DNA from: Deltaproteobacteria bacterium HGW-Deltaproteobacteria-8
GTDB lineage: Bacteria; Desulfobacterota; Desulfovibrionia; Desulfovibrionales; Desulfovibrionaceae
DNA length: 64,000 nt
Direction of reading: 5' to 3'
Assembly: GCA_002840405.1 (NCBI GenBank)
Contig: PHAR01000002.1
Coordinates: 355,460-419,459 of the forward strand
A model generated the notes under the pieces. The model was not told where the DNA came from, did no database searches, and saw only the letters and a program-made list of their open reading frames with translations. Position numbers and translations under genes: made by a program. Position 1 is the first letter of the stretch. Each line of letters opens with the position of its first letter. Below are positions 9,732-19,558 of the stretch, in pieces.

Positions 9732-10469
9732 CTACAGCCCCATGCTGGCCAGCAGGTCGTCCACCGAGCCCTGGGTGCTGTCCAGCTGCGGCCCTTGCAA
9801 CTCGGAGAGCTTGGTCTTGGCCTGGGCCTGCAGGTGGCTGAAGTCGGCCTTGGAGTCCGGCGCTTCGGACCGGGCCTTGATCATGAGCCCGGTGGTCATG
9901 TACACATCCAGGACGATTTTCTCTATCTTCTTGATCGTTTCGATGATGATCTTGATGCGCTGACCGGTGAGGTCCTGGAAGCTCAGGGTGGTCATGATGG
10001 ACATGAGGTCCTGGCTCAGGGCGGAGTTTATGTCGCCCAGCTGCTGGCGGTCGGCCTTGGATACGCCGCCCGTCTCAAAGGACTTGACGATGTTGGCCAG
10101 GGTGTCGGACAGGGCCTGCAGGTTCTCGATGGTGTCGATGATCTTGACCGTGGCCGTCTCGGTGGTCTGGAGGATGGCGTCGAGCTGGTTGGAGGCCTGG
10201 CTGAACAGCTCGTTGGGGTCCTCCTTGAGCACGGGCAGGGGCTCGCCGTTGCCTGTCTTGGCGTGCTTGATCTCCTTGTAGATCTCCTTGAAGCCCTTTT
10301 GCAGGTCCTCGTTGACGCGTCGATAGAACTCGCCCTCCACCAGCGCGCCGGAAAGGAGCTTGGCGATCTCGCGCTCCACTGTGGCGCTCAGTGTTTCACG
10401 CAAGTCGGCCGTGATCTGGTCGGCAACCTTCTGCATGAGCTCTTGGGTCAGCTTCGCCTCGTCCGTCAT
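9732..10469 (-). CDS. cheZ: CheZ, CheY-phosphate phosphatase
   Basis: The 245-residue product is almost entirely helical. The CheZ core motif is clear: TTLSFQDLTGQRIKKI-like sequence, with the Gln-Asp pair that contacts CheY, followed by IIETIKKIEKIV. The extreme C-terminus SVDDLLASMGL is the CheY-binding tail, as in enterobacterial CheZ (VDDLLASLGF). It would dephosphorylate CheY-P to reset flagellar switching. The N-terminal ~100 residues are charged and family-variable. It is the last protein gene of a minus-strand series, 22 nt after the ferredoxin gene, and not next to other che genes. Confidence 0.9.
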   Translation of the reverse strand: MTDEAKLTQELMQKVADQITADLRETLSATVEREIAKLLSGALVEGEFYRRVNEDLQKGFKEIYKEIKHAKTGNGEPLPVLKEDPNELFSQASNQLDAILQTTETATVKIIDTIENLQALSDTLANIVKSFETGGVSKADRQQLGDINSALSQDLMSIMTTLSFQDLTGQRIKIIIETIKKIEKIVLDVYMTTGLMIKARSEAPDSKADFSHLQAQAKTKLSELQGPQLDSTQGSVDDLLASMGL

Positions 10470-10491
10470 GAGGGCCTCCAGAAAACACGCG

Positions 10492-10935
10492 TTAACGCAG
10501 GTCGTTCTCGTTCATGTCCACGATCATGGCCTTGACCGGGCAGACACGGGTGCACATGCCGCAGGCAGAGCATTTCTCCACGTCGAATTCAACCTTGCGA
10601 TTGTCGAGGTTCACGCACAGGGCCTTGGTGGGGCAGAGTGATGTGCACAGGCCGCAGTGCATGCACAGATCCTCGTCGCGGAAGATCTTCTGCGAGGCCG
10701 GGGTGATCTTGACCCCGTTCTGCTTCAGGTAGGAGATGCCCTTGTGGTAGTCCACCTCGCGTCCGGCCAGCTCCAAGGTCAGGGAGCCTTCGTGCCGGGG
10801 GCTGATGTCCGCCTTGAGGATGTTGAAGCTCAAGTTGAACAGCAGGGCGAGGTTGCAGACCACCGGCCGGTTGGAAACCTCCGGCGGGAAGGACAGGTAG
10901 ACGATTTTGCGGAAACCGTTGGCTTCTTCAGTCAT
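10492..10935 (-). CDS. NIL-domain protein with two [4Fe-4S] ferredoxin motifs
   Basis: Of 147 residues, the first ~75 form a NIL domain (IVYLSFPPEVSNRPVVCNLA, then FNILKADISP), a ligand-binding fold best known from methionine ABC transporter ATPases. Residues ~90-140 hold two cluster motifs, CMHCGLCTSLCPTKAL and CSACGMCTRVCPVKAM. NIL-ferredoxins are common in sulfate reducers and methanogens and have been linked to homocysteine formation from aspartate semialdehyde with a DUF39 partner. No partner is seen here, so the role is open. The ATG at 10935 has GGAG 6 nt upstream; a TTG 12 nt earlier is less likely. It lies 37 nt after cpoB and 22 nt before cheZ. Confidence 0.85.
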   Translation of the reverse strand: MTEEANGFRKIVYLSFPPEVSNRPVVCNLALLFNLSFNILKADISPRHEGSLTLELAGREVDYHKGISYLKQNGVKITPASQKIFRDEDLCMHCGLCTSLCPTKALCVNLDNRKVEFDVEKCSACGMCTRVCPVKAMIVDMNENDLR

Positions 10936-10972
10936 GCTGCGCTCCAAACAAGGCCCGGTTGATGAACCGGGG

Positions 10973-11887
10973 CTACTTGTGCTCCTTGAGAAACTTCTTG
11001 GCGCTTATGGACTCGGGGTCCTTGGGATAGCGGTCGATGAGGTCTTGCAAGACAACGCGGCCTGCCTTGTCCTGGCCGATCTTGAAAAAGGCCATGCCCT
11101 GCTTGAGGACCGCAGGCTTGTACTTGGTGCTCTTCGGGTACTTCTCGATGACCCTCTGGTAGGCCAGCACGGCCTTGCCATAGTCCTGGAGGTTGTAGGC
11201 GCACTCGCCCACCCAGAAGACGGCCTGGGAGGTGTTGGCATGTTTCGGGAAGGCCGTGGCGAACTCGGAGTAGTACTGCCGCGCCACCTCGTACTTCTTG
11301 GCCTTGAAGGCGGTCGTGGCCTTGGCGAACAGGGCGTCGGCGGTGTTGGTCTTGTCTTCGGCCTTGGGCTGTTCGGCGGGCTTGGACTTTGTGGAGTCGG
11401 CCTTGGTCGCGGCCTGGGCCTTGTCGGCGAGGGCCGGGGCTGCCTCGGCGTTCGCCGGAGCAGGTGCGGCGGAGTCAAGCTCAAGACCGAACTGGCTCTG
11501 CAGGGCGACCTTGATGTTCTGCACGTCGCGCACCGTATCGGCCAGGCTCGGGCCTTCGCCCTGGGCGCTGGTCAGGGCGCCAAACTTCATGGTCAGGGTC
11601 TCCAGCTTCTCCTGCTGCTTGGCCACCTGCACGCGCAGGGCCTCCAGCTCGGCCCAGGTGTTGGCCTGTCTGGCCTGCACCGGGGAGGTGGACTTCTGGA
11701 TGTCGTCGCGCAAGGCCTCCTGGCTCTTGGCCAGATCTTCCTCAAGCCGCTGGATGGTCTTGCGGCTTTCCTGGCGGTCGCGATAGGCCTGATTCTGCAG
11801 GGTCTCCATGTCGCCCTTGGTGGCGCAGGCCCCAAGGAGTCCGGCGCAGACGAGACAGAGCAGCGCGTTGCGGCAGCTTGTGTTCAT
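10973..11887 (-). CDS. cpoB: CpoB/YbgF, Tol-Pal associated periplasmic TPR protein
   Basis: The 304-residue product has a lipoprotein-type signal (LLGACATKGD, Cys ~18), then a coiled coil at ~25-115 (QNQAYRDRQESRKTIQRLEE), an Ala/Lys/Pro-rich linker (~135-180) and a C-terminal TPR domain (~185-300; DALFAKATTAFKAKKYEVAR, AVFWVGECAYNLQDYGKAV). CpoB links the Tol-Pal machine to peptidoglycan synthesis at the septum. E. coli CpoB is a soluble periplasmic protein; here the lipobox suggests a lipid anchor. Tol-Pal genes themselves are not in the window. The start overlaps the upstream membrane-protein stop by 4 nt (ATGA). GGGAGA lies upstream. Confidence 0.85.
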   Translation of the reverse strand: MNTSCRNALLCLVCAGLLGACATKGDMETLQNQAYRDRQESRKTIQRLEEDLAKSQEALRDDIQKSTSPVQARQANTWAELEALRVQVAKQQEKLETLTMKFGALTSAQGEGPSLADTVRDVQNIKVALQSQFGLELDSAAPAPANAEAAPALADKAQAATKADSTKSKPAEQPKAEDKTNTADALFAKATTAFKAKKYEVARQYYSEFATAFPKHANTSQAVFWVGECAYNLQDYGKAVLAYQRVIEKYPKSTKYKPAVLKQGMAFFKIGQDKAGRVVLQDLIDRYPKDPESISAKKFLKEHK

Positions 11888-12111
11888 TGATCGATTCTCC
11901 CTCTTTTTCTTCCGAAGAAGAGATACGCCAGTCCACCGAAAAAGGGAACCAGCACGGCCAGCTGAACCCAGGCCAGCTTGGCGTTGGTCGAGCCGAAGTC
12001 GCGGCGCAGGGCGTCGTAGATGCTGTAGCAGCTGATGCCAACGAACAGGGCGGCGCCGACCAGGATGGCGGTCCACTGCATGGTCGACAGCTGGGGCATG
12101 GAGAAGAACAT
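11884..12111 (-). CDS. Small two-helix membrane protein, PLDc_N-type
   Basis: The 75-residue product has two hydrophobic helices (~12-31 and ~46-65). The second ends in VPFFGGLAYLFFGRKRGR, typical of the N-terminal domain of phospholipase D/cardiolipin synthase proteins (P..G...YL..GR). Stand-alone PLDc_N proteins are widespread and uncharacterised. It lies 24 nt after lspA and overlaps cpoB by 4 nt, so it belongs to the envelope operon. Confidence 0.75.
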   Translation of the reverse strand: MFFSMPQLSTMQWTAILVGAALFVGISCYSIYDALRRDFGSTNAKLAWVQLAVLVPFFGGLAYLFFGRKRGRIDQ

Positions 12112-12135
12112 GGGCGCTCCCTTGAGTCCTTTACG

Positions 12136-12651
12136 CTATTTCGCTGCCAGGCGACGCCTGTGGACGGGCTTCTCGCGGCGGTTCTGCATGTACATGGACA
12201 CGAGCACGGCAAAGGCCCCGCAGGTGATGGCGATGTCCGCCACGTTGAAAGCGGGCCAGTGGTACTGGCCGACGTAGAAGTCCAGGAAGTCCACCACGAG
12301 GCCCGTGCGCAGGCGGTCGATGAGGTTGCCGAGCGCACCGCCGAGGATCAGCCCCAGGCCCCAGATGAAGAACCGGTCGCCCCGGTCGGCCGTGGTCAGC
12401 AGGTAGTAGATGAAGCCCACGGCGGCAATGGTCACGGTCACGAAGAACCATATCTGCCAGTCCGAATCCGGGCGGTTCAAAAACCCGAAGGCCGCGCCCT
12501 TGTTCAGCACGTGCACGATGTTGAAGAAGCCCGGAATCACCGTGTCCGAGGCCCACAGGTCGTATTTCTGCTGGATCACGGCCTTGGTGATCTGGTCGGG
12601 CACGATGATGGCCGCAGCCAGAAGCACAGCCGTCTTGAGGCGCTGGTCCAT
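12136..12651 (-). CDS. lspA: Prolipoprotein signal peptidase LspA
   Basis: The 171-residue product has four membrane helices and the aspartyl protease motifs: DQITK near the N-terminus, VLNKGAAFGFL, GGALGNLIDRL and VVDFLDFYV with FNVADIAI. The catalytic Asp pair lies in NLIDR and FNVAD. It cleaves the signal of diacylglyceryl-modified lipoproteins; several lipoproteins are encoded in this window. The gene follows ileS by 11 nt, the usual ileS-lspA arrangement. Confidence 0.95.
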   Translation of the reverse strand: MDQRLKTAVLLAAAIIVPDQITKAVIQQKYDLWASDTVIPGFFNIVHVLNKGAAFGFLNRPDSDWQIWFFVTVTIAAVGFIYYLLTTADRGDRFFIWGLGLILGGALGNLIDRLRTGLVVDFLDFYVGQYHWPAFNVADIAITCGAFAVLVSMYMQNRREKPVHRRRLAAK

Positions 12652-12662
12652 GGCGGACCTCC

Positions 12663-15476
12663 CTACAGGCCCTGGACCACGGCGGTGCAGCGCGGGCAGA
12701 TCTCCGGATGCTCATCGTCGGAGCCAAGGTTCTCTTCGTAGCGCCAGCAGCGCTGGCATTTCTCGCCCGGGGCCTTGGCCACGGACACGGCCAGCCCCTT
12801 GACCTCTTCGGACACGCAGGCGCCTTCAGGAACAAGGCCGGACTCGTCCAGGCTGGCGCGCGACACGATGAGGAACTCGCACAGGTCCAGGCCCGGCGTG
12901 GCCAGGGTCAGGGCGGCGTCGCCGCTGACGTGCAGGGTCACGTGGGTGTCGAGCGAATGCCCCACATCGCCGGCCTTGCGCTTGGGCTCGATGGCCTTGG
13001 TCACCTCGCCGCGGATGGCCATGAGCAGTTCAAAGGCCTGCCGGGTATTCTCCGGCATGGCGGGCGGGCCCTCGGGCAGGCGCAGGGAGAACACGCTCTC
13101 AGTCCCGGGGCGGCTTTCCGCGGCCAGGTAGCCGTAGGCCTCCTCGGCGGTGAAGGAGAGCACCGGGGCCATGTCGTGCAGGAGCACGAGCAGGGCGCGC
13201 CAGAGCACGGTCTGGGCAGAGCGGCGGTCAAGGCCCGCGCAGACGTAGAGGCGGTCCTTGATGATGTCCAGGTAGAAGGCCGAGAGGTCCACGGTGCACA
13301 GGTTGTGCAGGGTGTGGTAGACCTTGTGGAACTCGAAGTCCTCGTAGGCCTGGGCGATGGTCTTGTGGCGGCGCTCCACCAGGTCGAGCATGAAGCGGTC
13401 CAGCGGCAGCAGCTTGTCGGCGGGCAGCGCGTCGGTTTGCGGGTAGAAGTCCGCCAGGTTGCCCAGGATGAAGCGGCAGGTGTTGCGGATGCGCCGGTAG
13501 GCGTCCACCAGGCGGCTTAGGATCTCGTCGGAGATGCGCACGTCTTCCTGGTAGTTCACAGCGGCCACCCACATGCGCAGGATCTCCGCCCCGTGCTTGT
13601 CGATGATCTCTTGCGGGGCGATGACGTTGCCGATGGACTTGCTCATCTTGCGGCCGTCGCCGTCCACCACGTAGCCGTGGGTCAAGACGGCCTTGTAGGG
13701 CGGCACGCCGCGCGTGCCAACGCTGGCCAGGAGCGAGCTGTGGAACCAGCCGCGGTGCTGGTCCGAGCCTTCCAGGTACAGATCGGCCGGGCAGGACAGC
13801 TCCGGGCGCTGCTCCAGCACCGCCGCGAAGCTCGTGCCGGAGTCGAACCAGACGTCCAGGATGTCCGTCTCGCGTCGCCAGTGGCTGCGGCCGCATTTGG
13901 GGCAGGCCAGGCCGGCCGGGACGATCTCCTCGAGCGGGGCCTCGAACCAGTAGTCGCAGCCCGTGGGATGGGAGGCGAAGCGGTCCACCACGCCCATGAC
14001 CCAGGAGGTCTCGAAATAGGCCTCGTCGCAGTCCTCGCAGATGAGAGCCACGATGGGCACGCCCCAGTTGCGCTGGCGCGAGATGCACCAGTCCGGGCGG
14101 TTTTCGATCATGTTGGCGATGCGCTCTTCGCCCCAGCCCGGAATCCAGCGCACGTCCTCATGGATGGCGGCGAGCGCCTTCTTGCGCAGATCGTTGGCCT
14201 CCATGCTGATGAACCACTGGGTGGTGGCGCGGAAGATGACCGGCTCCTTGCAGCGCCAGCAGTGCGGGTAGGAGTGGGTGATCTTCTCCTGGGCGATCAA
14301 GTTGCCCACCTGCTTGAGCTTCTCGATGACCTTGGGATTGGCCTCGAAGACGTTCAGGCCCGCGAAGAACTCCACGTCGGTCAAAAAGCGGCCCGCGTCG
14401 TCCAGGGGCGAGTAGACCTCCAGGCCGTACTTCAGGCCCACGTCGTAGTCCTCGCGGCCGTGGCCCGGCGCGGTGTGGACGCAGCCGGTGCCCGCGTCCA
14501 GCGTCACGTGGTCGCCCAGGATGATGGGCGACTTGCGCTTGTAGAAGGGGTGCTGCGCCTCGAGGCCTTCCAGCTTATGGCCCGGAACGGTGGCCAGGAC
14601 CTTGGGCGCGTCCCAGCCGAAGATCTCGGCGCAGGGGGTGAGCAGGCGCGCGGCCATGAGGTACAGGTTGCCCGCCACCTCGGCCAGCACGTAGTCGAAC
14701 TCCGGGTGCACGCACACGCCCATGTTGTCCGGCAGGGTCCAGGGGGTGGTGGTCCAGATGACCACGAAGGTCTTGGCCGGATCGAACTTGGCGCCCTGGG
14801 GCAGAAGCTCCTTCACGCGCTTGTCGGCAAGCGGGAAGCGCACGAAGACCGACGGCGAGGAGTGGTCGGCGTACTCGACCTCGGCCTCGGCCAGCGCGGT
14901 GTGGCAGGAGCAGCACCAGTAGATGGGCTTCTTGCCGCGGATCACCGAGCCCTTGGCCATGAAGTTGCCGAGCTCTCTGGCCGTGGCGGCCTCATACTTG
15001 GGATCAAGCGTCATGTAGGGCTTGTCCCAGGTGCCCAGCACGCCCAGGCGCTTGAACTCGGTGCGCTGGATGTCCAGGAACTTGAGTGCGTATTCGCGGC
15101 AGAGCTTGCGGATGACCACCGCAGGCAGGTCCTTCTTCTTTTTCTTGAGCTCGGTCTCGACCTTGTGCTCGATGGGCAGGCCGTGGCAGTCCCAGCCAGG
15201 CACATACTCGGCCCTCTTGCCGCTCATGTTGCGCGACTTGACCACAATGTCCTTGAGGACCTTGTTCATGGCCGTGCCCATGTGGATGTGGCCGTTGGCG
15301 TAGGGGGGGCCGTCGTGCAGGACGTAGGCCTGGCGTCCCTCGTTGGCCGAGACCATCTTGCCGTAGGCGTCGATTTCCGCCCAGAACTTGAGGGTTTCAG
15401 GCTCCTTCTGCTTCAGGTTGGCCTTCATGGGAAAGCCGGTCTGCGGCAGTCTGAGGGTGCTCTTGTAATCGCTCAT
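12663..15476 (-). CDS. ileS: Isoleucyl-tRNA synthetase
   Basis: The 937-residue class I synthetase has the HIGH-type motif GHIHMG at ~62-67 and the KMSKS loop at ~600. The editing domain lies at ~200-400 (including a [11 protein letters not shown] strand). The C-terminal zinc ribbon is [12 protein letters not shown] with [11 protein letters not shown], as in bacterial-type IleRS. The ATG at 15476 is chosen because homologs begin there ([10 protein letters not shown]); a GGAGG lies about 12 nt upstream and AAGG closer. No T-box leader is apparent in the 175-nt region before it. It heads the ileS-lspA-cpoB-ferredoxin-cheZ series. Confidence 0.97.
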   Translation of the reverse strand: MSDYKSTLRLPQTGFPMKANLKQKEPETLKFWAEIDAYGKMVSANEGRQAYVLHDGPPYANGHIHMGTAMNKVLKDIVVKSRNMSGKRAEYVPGWDCHGLPIEHKVETELKKKKKDLPAVVIRKLCREYALKFLDIQRTEFKRLGVLGTWDKPYMTLDPKYEAATARELGNFMAKGSVIRGKKPIYWCCSCHTALAEAEVEYADHSSPSVFVRFPLADKRVKELLPQGAKFDPAKTFVVIWTTTPWTLPDNMGVCVHPEFDYVLAEVAGNLYLMAARLLTPCAEIFGWDAPKVLATVPGHKLEGLEAQHPFYKRKSPIILGDHVTLDAGTGCVHTAPGHGREDYDVGLKYGLEVYSPLDDAGRFLTDVEFFAGLNVFEANPKVIEKLKQVGNLIAQEKITHSYPHCWRCKEPVIFRATTQWFISMEANDLRKKALAAIHEDVRWIPGWGEERIANMIENRPDWCISRQRNWGVPIVALICEDCDEAYFETSWVMGVVDRFASHPTGCDYWFEAPLEEIVPAGLACPKCGRSHWRRETDILDVWFDSGTSFAAVLEQRPELSCPADLYLEGSDQHRGWFHSSLLASVGTRGVPPYKAVLTHGYVVDGDGRKMSKSIGNVIAPQEIIDKHGAEILRMWVAAVNYQEDVRISDEILSRLVDAYRRIRNTCRFILGNLADFYPQTDALPADKLLPLDRFMLDLVERRHKTIAQAYEDFEFHKVYHTLHNLCTVDLSAFYLDIIKDRLYVCAGLDRRSAQTVLWRALLVLLHDMAPVLSFTAEEAYGYLAAESRPGTESVFSLRLPEGPPAMPENTRQAFELLMAIRGEVTKAIEPKRKAGDVGHSLDTHVTLHVSGDAALTLATPGLDLCEFLIVSRASLDESGLVPEGACVSEEVKGLAVSVAKAPGEKCQRCWRYEENLGSDDEHPEICPRCTAVVQGL

Positions 15477-15651
15477 AGCCTTGTGTGTCCTCCGCTGGGG
15501 GTGTCGGCGCCGCAATCCGGCGGCATGTCTGAATCAAGGGAAGGGGGTAACTTGGAGCATCGCGGGCCGGAAGTCAAGCCGCCCCTGGTGCGGCTTGCAG
15601 GGCCGCACAGGGGGGAGGCTTGAACCTGGTGTCGACACCGGCTGCGTGGGG

Positions 15652-17874
15652 CTACTTGGTCTTGTGGGTGTACACTCCGTCCCAGCCCTCGCCCGGGGGC
15701 TCGTCCTTCAGGTGCAGGCAGCGCTCCTCGTACATGGTGCACAGCACCACCTCGAAGCCCTTGTCCTTGAGCTCGGCGAAGACCTCGGCCGCCTCGCCGA
15801 AGCGCATGGCCTTGTACAGGGCCAGGGCCTCCTCGTAGCGGTCGAAGTCGACCTGCTTGGCCGCCCGCGCCTCGTGGGTCATGGCGGTAAAGATGGTGAT
15901 GGGCTCGTGCTTGCCCTTCACGCGCACGGAGTCCATTTCCACGTAAGCATACTCGTCGCCGCAGACTTCCTTCATGACCTGGCTGACCAAAAGCACCTGG
16001 CCGTAGTATTTCGTCAGGCTCTCCAGGCGCGAGGTCAGGTTCACGTTGTCGCCGATGAGCGTGTAGTCGAACAGGTCGGCCGAACCCATGTTGCCCACGC
16101 GCACACGGCCGCAGTGCAGGCCCACGCCGATCTTGATGCTCAGCCCGAACTTCTCCTTAAAGCCCTCGTTCAGCACGTGGATGTGGTCGAGCATCTGCAG
16201 GGCCGAGGACAGGGCCTTTTTCTGGTGCTCGGGCACGTCGATGGGCGCGTTCCAGAAGGCCATGATGGCGTCGCCGATGAACTTGTCCAGCGTGCCCATG
16301 TTGCTGGTGATGATGCGCGTCATGGGCGTCAGGTAGTCGTGCAGGAGGTCCGTCACCTGGGTCGGGGTGAGCTGCTCGCTCATGGTGGTGAACCCGCGCA
16401 CATCCGAGAACATGACCGTGACTTCCTTCTCCTGGCCCTGCAGGCTCAAGGACTCGGGCGAGTCGTAGATCTGCTTGATGACCGCAGGGGCCAGGTAGTG
16501 CGAGAAGGCGCCATGGATGAACCTCTTCTGCTTCTCCTCGCGCCAGAACTTGAGCAGGGTCAGCAGCGTGAAGTTGCCCGCCAGGATGATGTAGGCGTAG
16601 AGCGGCGAGATGTAGACCCTTGCGGTGGACATCATGTAGGCCGAACCCTCCCACATGCCGAAGGCCATGCCGGCCAGCGGCAGCACCAGCCACACGGCGC
16701 GCGCCCAGGCCACCAGCAGGGTGATGACGATACCCGCGAGGATGGTGGCGAACAGCTCCACGGCCGGAGCGTAGTCCGGGATGGAGATGAAGTCCTGGGT
16801 CAGGATATTGTCCACGATGGTGGCATGGGTCTCAACGCCGGGGTAGACGGGGGAGAAGGGTGTGGTGCGCAGATCCTTCAGGCCAGCGGCCGAGGTGCCG
16901 ATGAAGGCGATCTTTCCGTCCAGGGACCCCGGGGCGAGCTTGCCCTCGATGATGTCCACGGCGCTGATGTAGGGGAAGGCCCCGCCAGGGCCGCGGTAGT
17001 TGATCAAGAGCTGGCCTGCGCGGTCCACGGGGATCACGGCGCCGCCGAAGCGCAGGGATTCCGTGCCCTGGGTGTCGAGCTTGAGCAGGACGTTGCGCTC
17101 GCCGGTGGCCTCCATGAGGGTGGCCAGGGCCAGGGAGGGGTAGATCTGGCCATTGAAATTGATGAGCAGGGCAACGCGGCGCAGGATGCCGTCCGGGTCC
17201 GGGGTGGCGTTGAAGAAGCCCGTGGCCGTGGCGGCTCTCGCCAGGACCGGCAGCGGGCAGACGGTGCCGAAGGCCGAGTGCAGGGCGTCCTTGGCTTTAA
17301 CCGAGCCCGGCGCTTCGAGCAGGGACACCTGGGCCGGCTTGATGATGCATTCTGAGGTCTGGACCTGCTGGTCGGCCTCGGCCTTGGAGAAATTGAAGTA
17401 GAAGCCGAGCACGTAGGGCTTGCCGGTGATGATGTTGGCCAGGAGCACATCGTTGTCCTCCAGGGCCTTGGGCAGCCCCTGGAAGTCCACGTCGACCTGA
17501 AGCTCCTTCTTGATCTGCTGGCGGAGCAGGGCCGGTGAGGTGCGGTCCGGCTCGGCCAGCACCACGTCCATGCCCACAGACAATGCTCCGGCCATGCGTA
17601 TTTTTTCCAGCAAGAGTGCGACTCGGTAGCGGGGCCAGGGCCACTGGCCCAGGGCGGCCAGGCTCTTTTCGTCGATGTCGACGATGACCGGCACGCCCGA
17701 GGTCTTGGTGGTGTGCTGCCTGCGCAGCAGCTGATCGTAGATTTTATAGTCCAGGAAACGCAGGACCGTGGGCTGAACGATATACAGCCCAGCCATGGCA
17801 AGGGACGCCAGGATGCCTGCGGCGACCAGGAACGTCTTGTCGCTTTTCAGAAATTTCTTTAGAAATGCGACCAT
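15652..17874 (-). CDS. CHASE2-domain class III adenylate cyclase
   Basis: The 740-residue product has an N-terminal membrane helix (~14-35), then a periplasmic CHASE2 sensor (~45-345; VPVIVDIDEKSLAALGQWPW is its hallmark), three membrane helices (~365-445) and a class III cyclase domain (~480-660). Catalytic features are present: FSDVRGFTT and GDAIMAFWNAP for the two metal Asp, Lys in LDKFIGD and Asp in FDYTLIGD for adenine specificity, and NVNLTSRLE for transition-state Asn and Arg. It should make cAMP in response to an unknown periplasmic signal. A ~70-residue helical tail follows. The start has GGAG upstream. It is transcribed divergently from the secretion operon. Confidence 0.92.
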   Translation of the reverse strand: MVAFLKKFLKSDKTFLVAAGILASLAMAGLYIVQPTVLRFLDYKIYDQLLRRQHTTKTSGVPVIVDIDEKSLAALGQWPWPRYRVALLLEKIRMAGALSVGMDVVLAEPDRTSPALLRQQIKKELQVDVDFQGLPKALEDNDVLLANIITGKPYVLGFYFNFSKAEADQQVQTSECIIKPAQVSLLEAPGSVKAKDALHSAFGTVCPLPVLARAATATGFFNATPDPDGILRRVALLINFNGQIYPSLALATLMEATGERNVLLKLDTQGTESLRFGGAVIPVDRAGQLLINYRGPGGAFPYISAVDIIEGKLAPGSLDGKIAFIGTSAAGLKDLRTTPFSPVYPGVETHATIVDNILTQDFISIPDYAPAVELFATILAGIVITLLVAWARAVWLVLPLAGMAFGMWEGSAYMMSTARVYISPLYAYIILAGNFTLLTLLKFWREEKQKRFIHGAFSHYLAPAVIKQIYDSPESLSLQGQEKEVTVMFSDVRGFTTMSEQLTPTQVTDLLHDYLTPMTRIITSNMGTLDKFIGDAIMAFWNAPIDVPEHQKKALSSALQMLDHIHVLNEGFKEKFGLSIKIGVGLHCGRVRVGNMGSADLFDYTLIGDNVNLTSRLESLTKYYGQVLLVSQVMKEVCGDEYAYVEMDSVRVKGKHEPITIFTAMTHEARAAKQVDFDRYEEALALYKAMRFGEAAEVFAELKDKGFEVVLCTMYEERCLHLKDEPPGEGWDGVYTHKTK

Positions 17875-18043
17875 GTCGTTTCTCCGCTTGGCCGGGCCGG
17901 TTGATCGTGCCAGTTCGTCGGACTTTGGGTCTCGTTTCTGCCTGGGCAGGTTGTCAGGTGAATACGTAATTTCACTTGCTAATTCAATTCTTGTGATGTA
18001 TCGAATTTTTCAGTATTCGTCAAAGAGCAGTGGACAAACATGA

Positions 18044-18062
18044 CCGTAAATTTTATTTACGG
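18044..18062. repeat. 7-bp inverted repeat in the leader of the type I secretion operon
   Basis: Arms CCGTAAA and TTTACGG flank a 5-nt AT loop, 20 nt upstream of the TolC-like start. It could be an operator or a small leader hairpin. The surrounding 17875-18083 stretch is AT-rich and separates two divergent genes. I could not place a convincing promoter in it. Confidence 0.45.
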
Positions 18063-18083
18063 AAGACATGTAGGAATAGCAGT

Positions 18084-19478
18084 ATGATAAACATGTTTCG
18101 CTGCCAAAAGTCTGCGTTTGTGACGCTGGCCGCAAGTATGTTCCTGTTCGCTTTCGCAGCGGGGGATCTTTGCGCCGCCGAGACCGGGACCCAGGCCCCG
18201 GCAGAGAGCGCCGCGCAGAAGGATGCCGTTGTGCAGCCTGCCGTAAAGGTCACGCTCAGGGATTCCATCGCCGAACTCTTCCGCACCCATGACCGCATCA
18301 AGGCAGCAGAAGCCGCCGTCGCCTCCGCCACCCACATGCACGACCGCGCCAAAGGCGCCTGGTACCCGCGTTTGAATGCTGTTGTCGATGGCGGCCACGA
18401 GGATATGTACAAGCCGGCCGACCCCTCTTCCACCAGCAAGTGGCGCAACACACAGACCCTCTCCGCCGCGCAGACCGTCTACGATTTCGGCGGCACCAGC
18501 GGCGGCGTCAATCAGGCCGAGGGCATCCGCAAGGAGTCCCTGGCTAGGCTCGACATGATCCGCCAGGAGGTTTCGCTGCAGGGCGTCTCCGCCTACCTTG
18601 GCCTCATCCGTACCCGCGAAATGCTGCGCTATGCCATCCGCTCCGAGGACAACATCAAGCGTCTCTCAGGCATGCAGGAGGCTCTTGTGGAGCGCGGGGT
18701 TGGGTTGTCCTACGAGGAACTCCAGATCAAGGCCCAGCTTTCCCAGTCCCAGGCCCACCGCATCAACGTCGAGCGCGCCTACACCAACGCCCGGAACAAC
18801 TACAAGTCCGTCTATGGCGTGGACCTCACCGAGGCCCAGATCGATTCGCTCATCCTGCCTTCCCTGCCGACGAAGAACATGCCCGACAGCCTGGACGCCG
18901 CCGTGACCAAGGCCCTGGACTCCAGCCCGGCGCTCATCGAACTGCAGCAGTCCCTGACCACCAAGAAAGGTGACCTTGAGGTCCGCGAGTCGGCCATGTT
19001 CCCCAAGCTCGAAGCTGTGGCGGACGTCACCCGCAAGGAGAATGACCAGGGCGATGCGGGACTCCGCTCCGAGCAGCGCTATGGCCTGCAGGTGAGCTAC
19101 AACCTGTTCTCCGGCTTCCGCGACGTGGACAACATCCGCGCCGCCAAGAGCGACATCACCTCTGTGCGCAAGTCCCTGCTGGACCGGCGCAGGGTCGTTG
19201 AGGAGCGCGTGCGCAACGCCTGGAACGACATCCTGACCCTGAAAAAGACCATTTCCCTGTACCAGAACCAGGCCAACATAACCTGGTCCTACCTGGAACT
19301 CGTGAAGAAGAAGAAGGCCATGGGCGGCGAGGTCACCATCAACGAGATCATCACCGGCGAGCGCGACTACATAAACGCCACGAGCAGCCAGGTCACCTCG
19401 GAGATCGAGCACATCACCGCCGCCTACACGCTGCTCAACCAGATGGGGCTCATCACCCCTGACGTCGTCGAGAATTGA
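18084..19478 (+). CDS. TolC-family outer membrane channel of type I secretion
   Basis: The 464-residue product has a signal peptide (hydrophobic SAFVTLAASMFLFAFAAGD, cleaved near CAAET) and two repeated OEP halves of long coiled-coil helices and short beta strands. Typical TolC/LapE/AggA features appear: LRDSIAELFRTHDRIKAAEA at the start, TLSAAQTVYDFGG with YGLQVSYNLFSGF as the paired barrel strands, and RVRNAWNDILTLKK. It forms the outer membrane exit duct. The ATG at 18084 has AGGAA 7 nt upstream. Two further genes of the exporter follow at 80 nt and then with a 4-nt overlap. Confidence 0.9.
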   Translation: MINMFRCQKSAFVTLAASMFLFAFAAGDLCAAETGTQAPAESAAQKDAVVQPAVKVTLRDSIAELFRTHDRIKAAEAAVASATHMHDRAKGAWYPRLNAVVDGGHEDMYKPADPSSTSKWRNTQTLSAAQTVYDFGGTSGGVNQAEGIRKESLARLDMIRQEVSLQGVSAYLGLIRTREMLRYAIRSEDNIKRLSGMQEALVERGVGLSYEELQIKAQLSQSQAHRINVERAYTNARNNYKSVYGVDLTEAQIDSLILPSLPTKNMPDSLDAAVTKALDSSPALIELQQSLTTKKGDLEVRESAMFPKLEAVADVTRKENDQGDAGLRSEQRYGLQVSYNLFSGFRDVDNIRAAKSDITSVRKSLLDRRRVVEERVRNAWNDILTLKKTISLYQNQANITWSYLELVKKKKAMGGEVTINEIITGERDYINATSSQVTSEIEHITAAYTLLNQMGLITPDVVEN

Positions 19479-19558
19479 TCCGGAGTCTTCCTAAACGACG
19501 CCATGTGGCGTGGCGCAGCCGCGGACCCCTGCGCGCGTCACGATGACTTGGCAGTCTG

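Noticed and set aside
13593..15623. 676-codon plus-strand frame
   Set aside because: Antisense to ileS, whose synthetase motifs are unmistakable; the frame is long only because stop codons are rare at this GC content.
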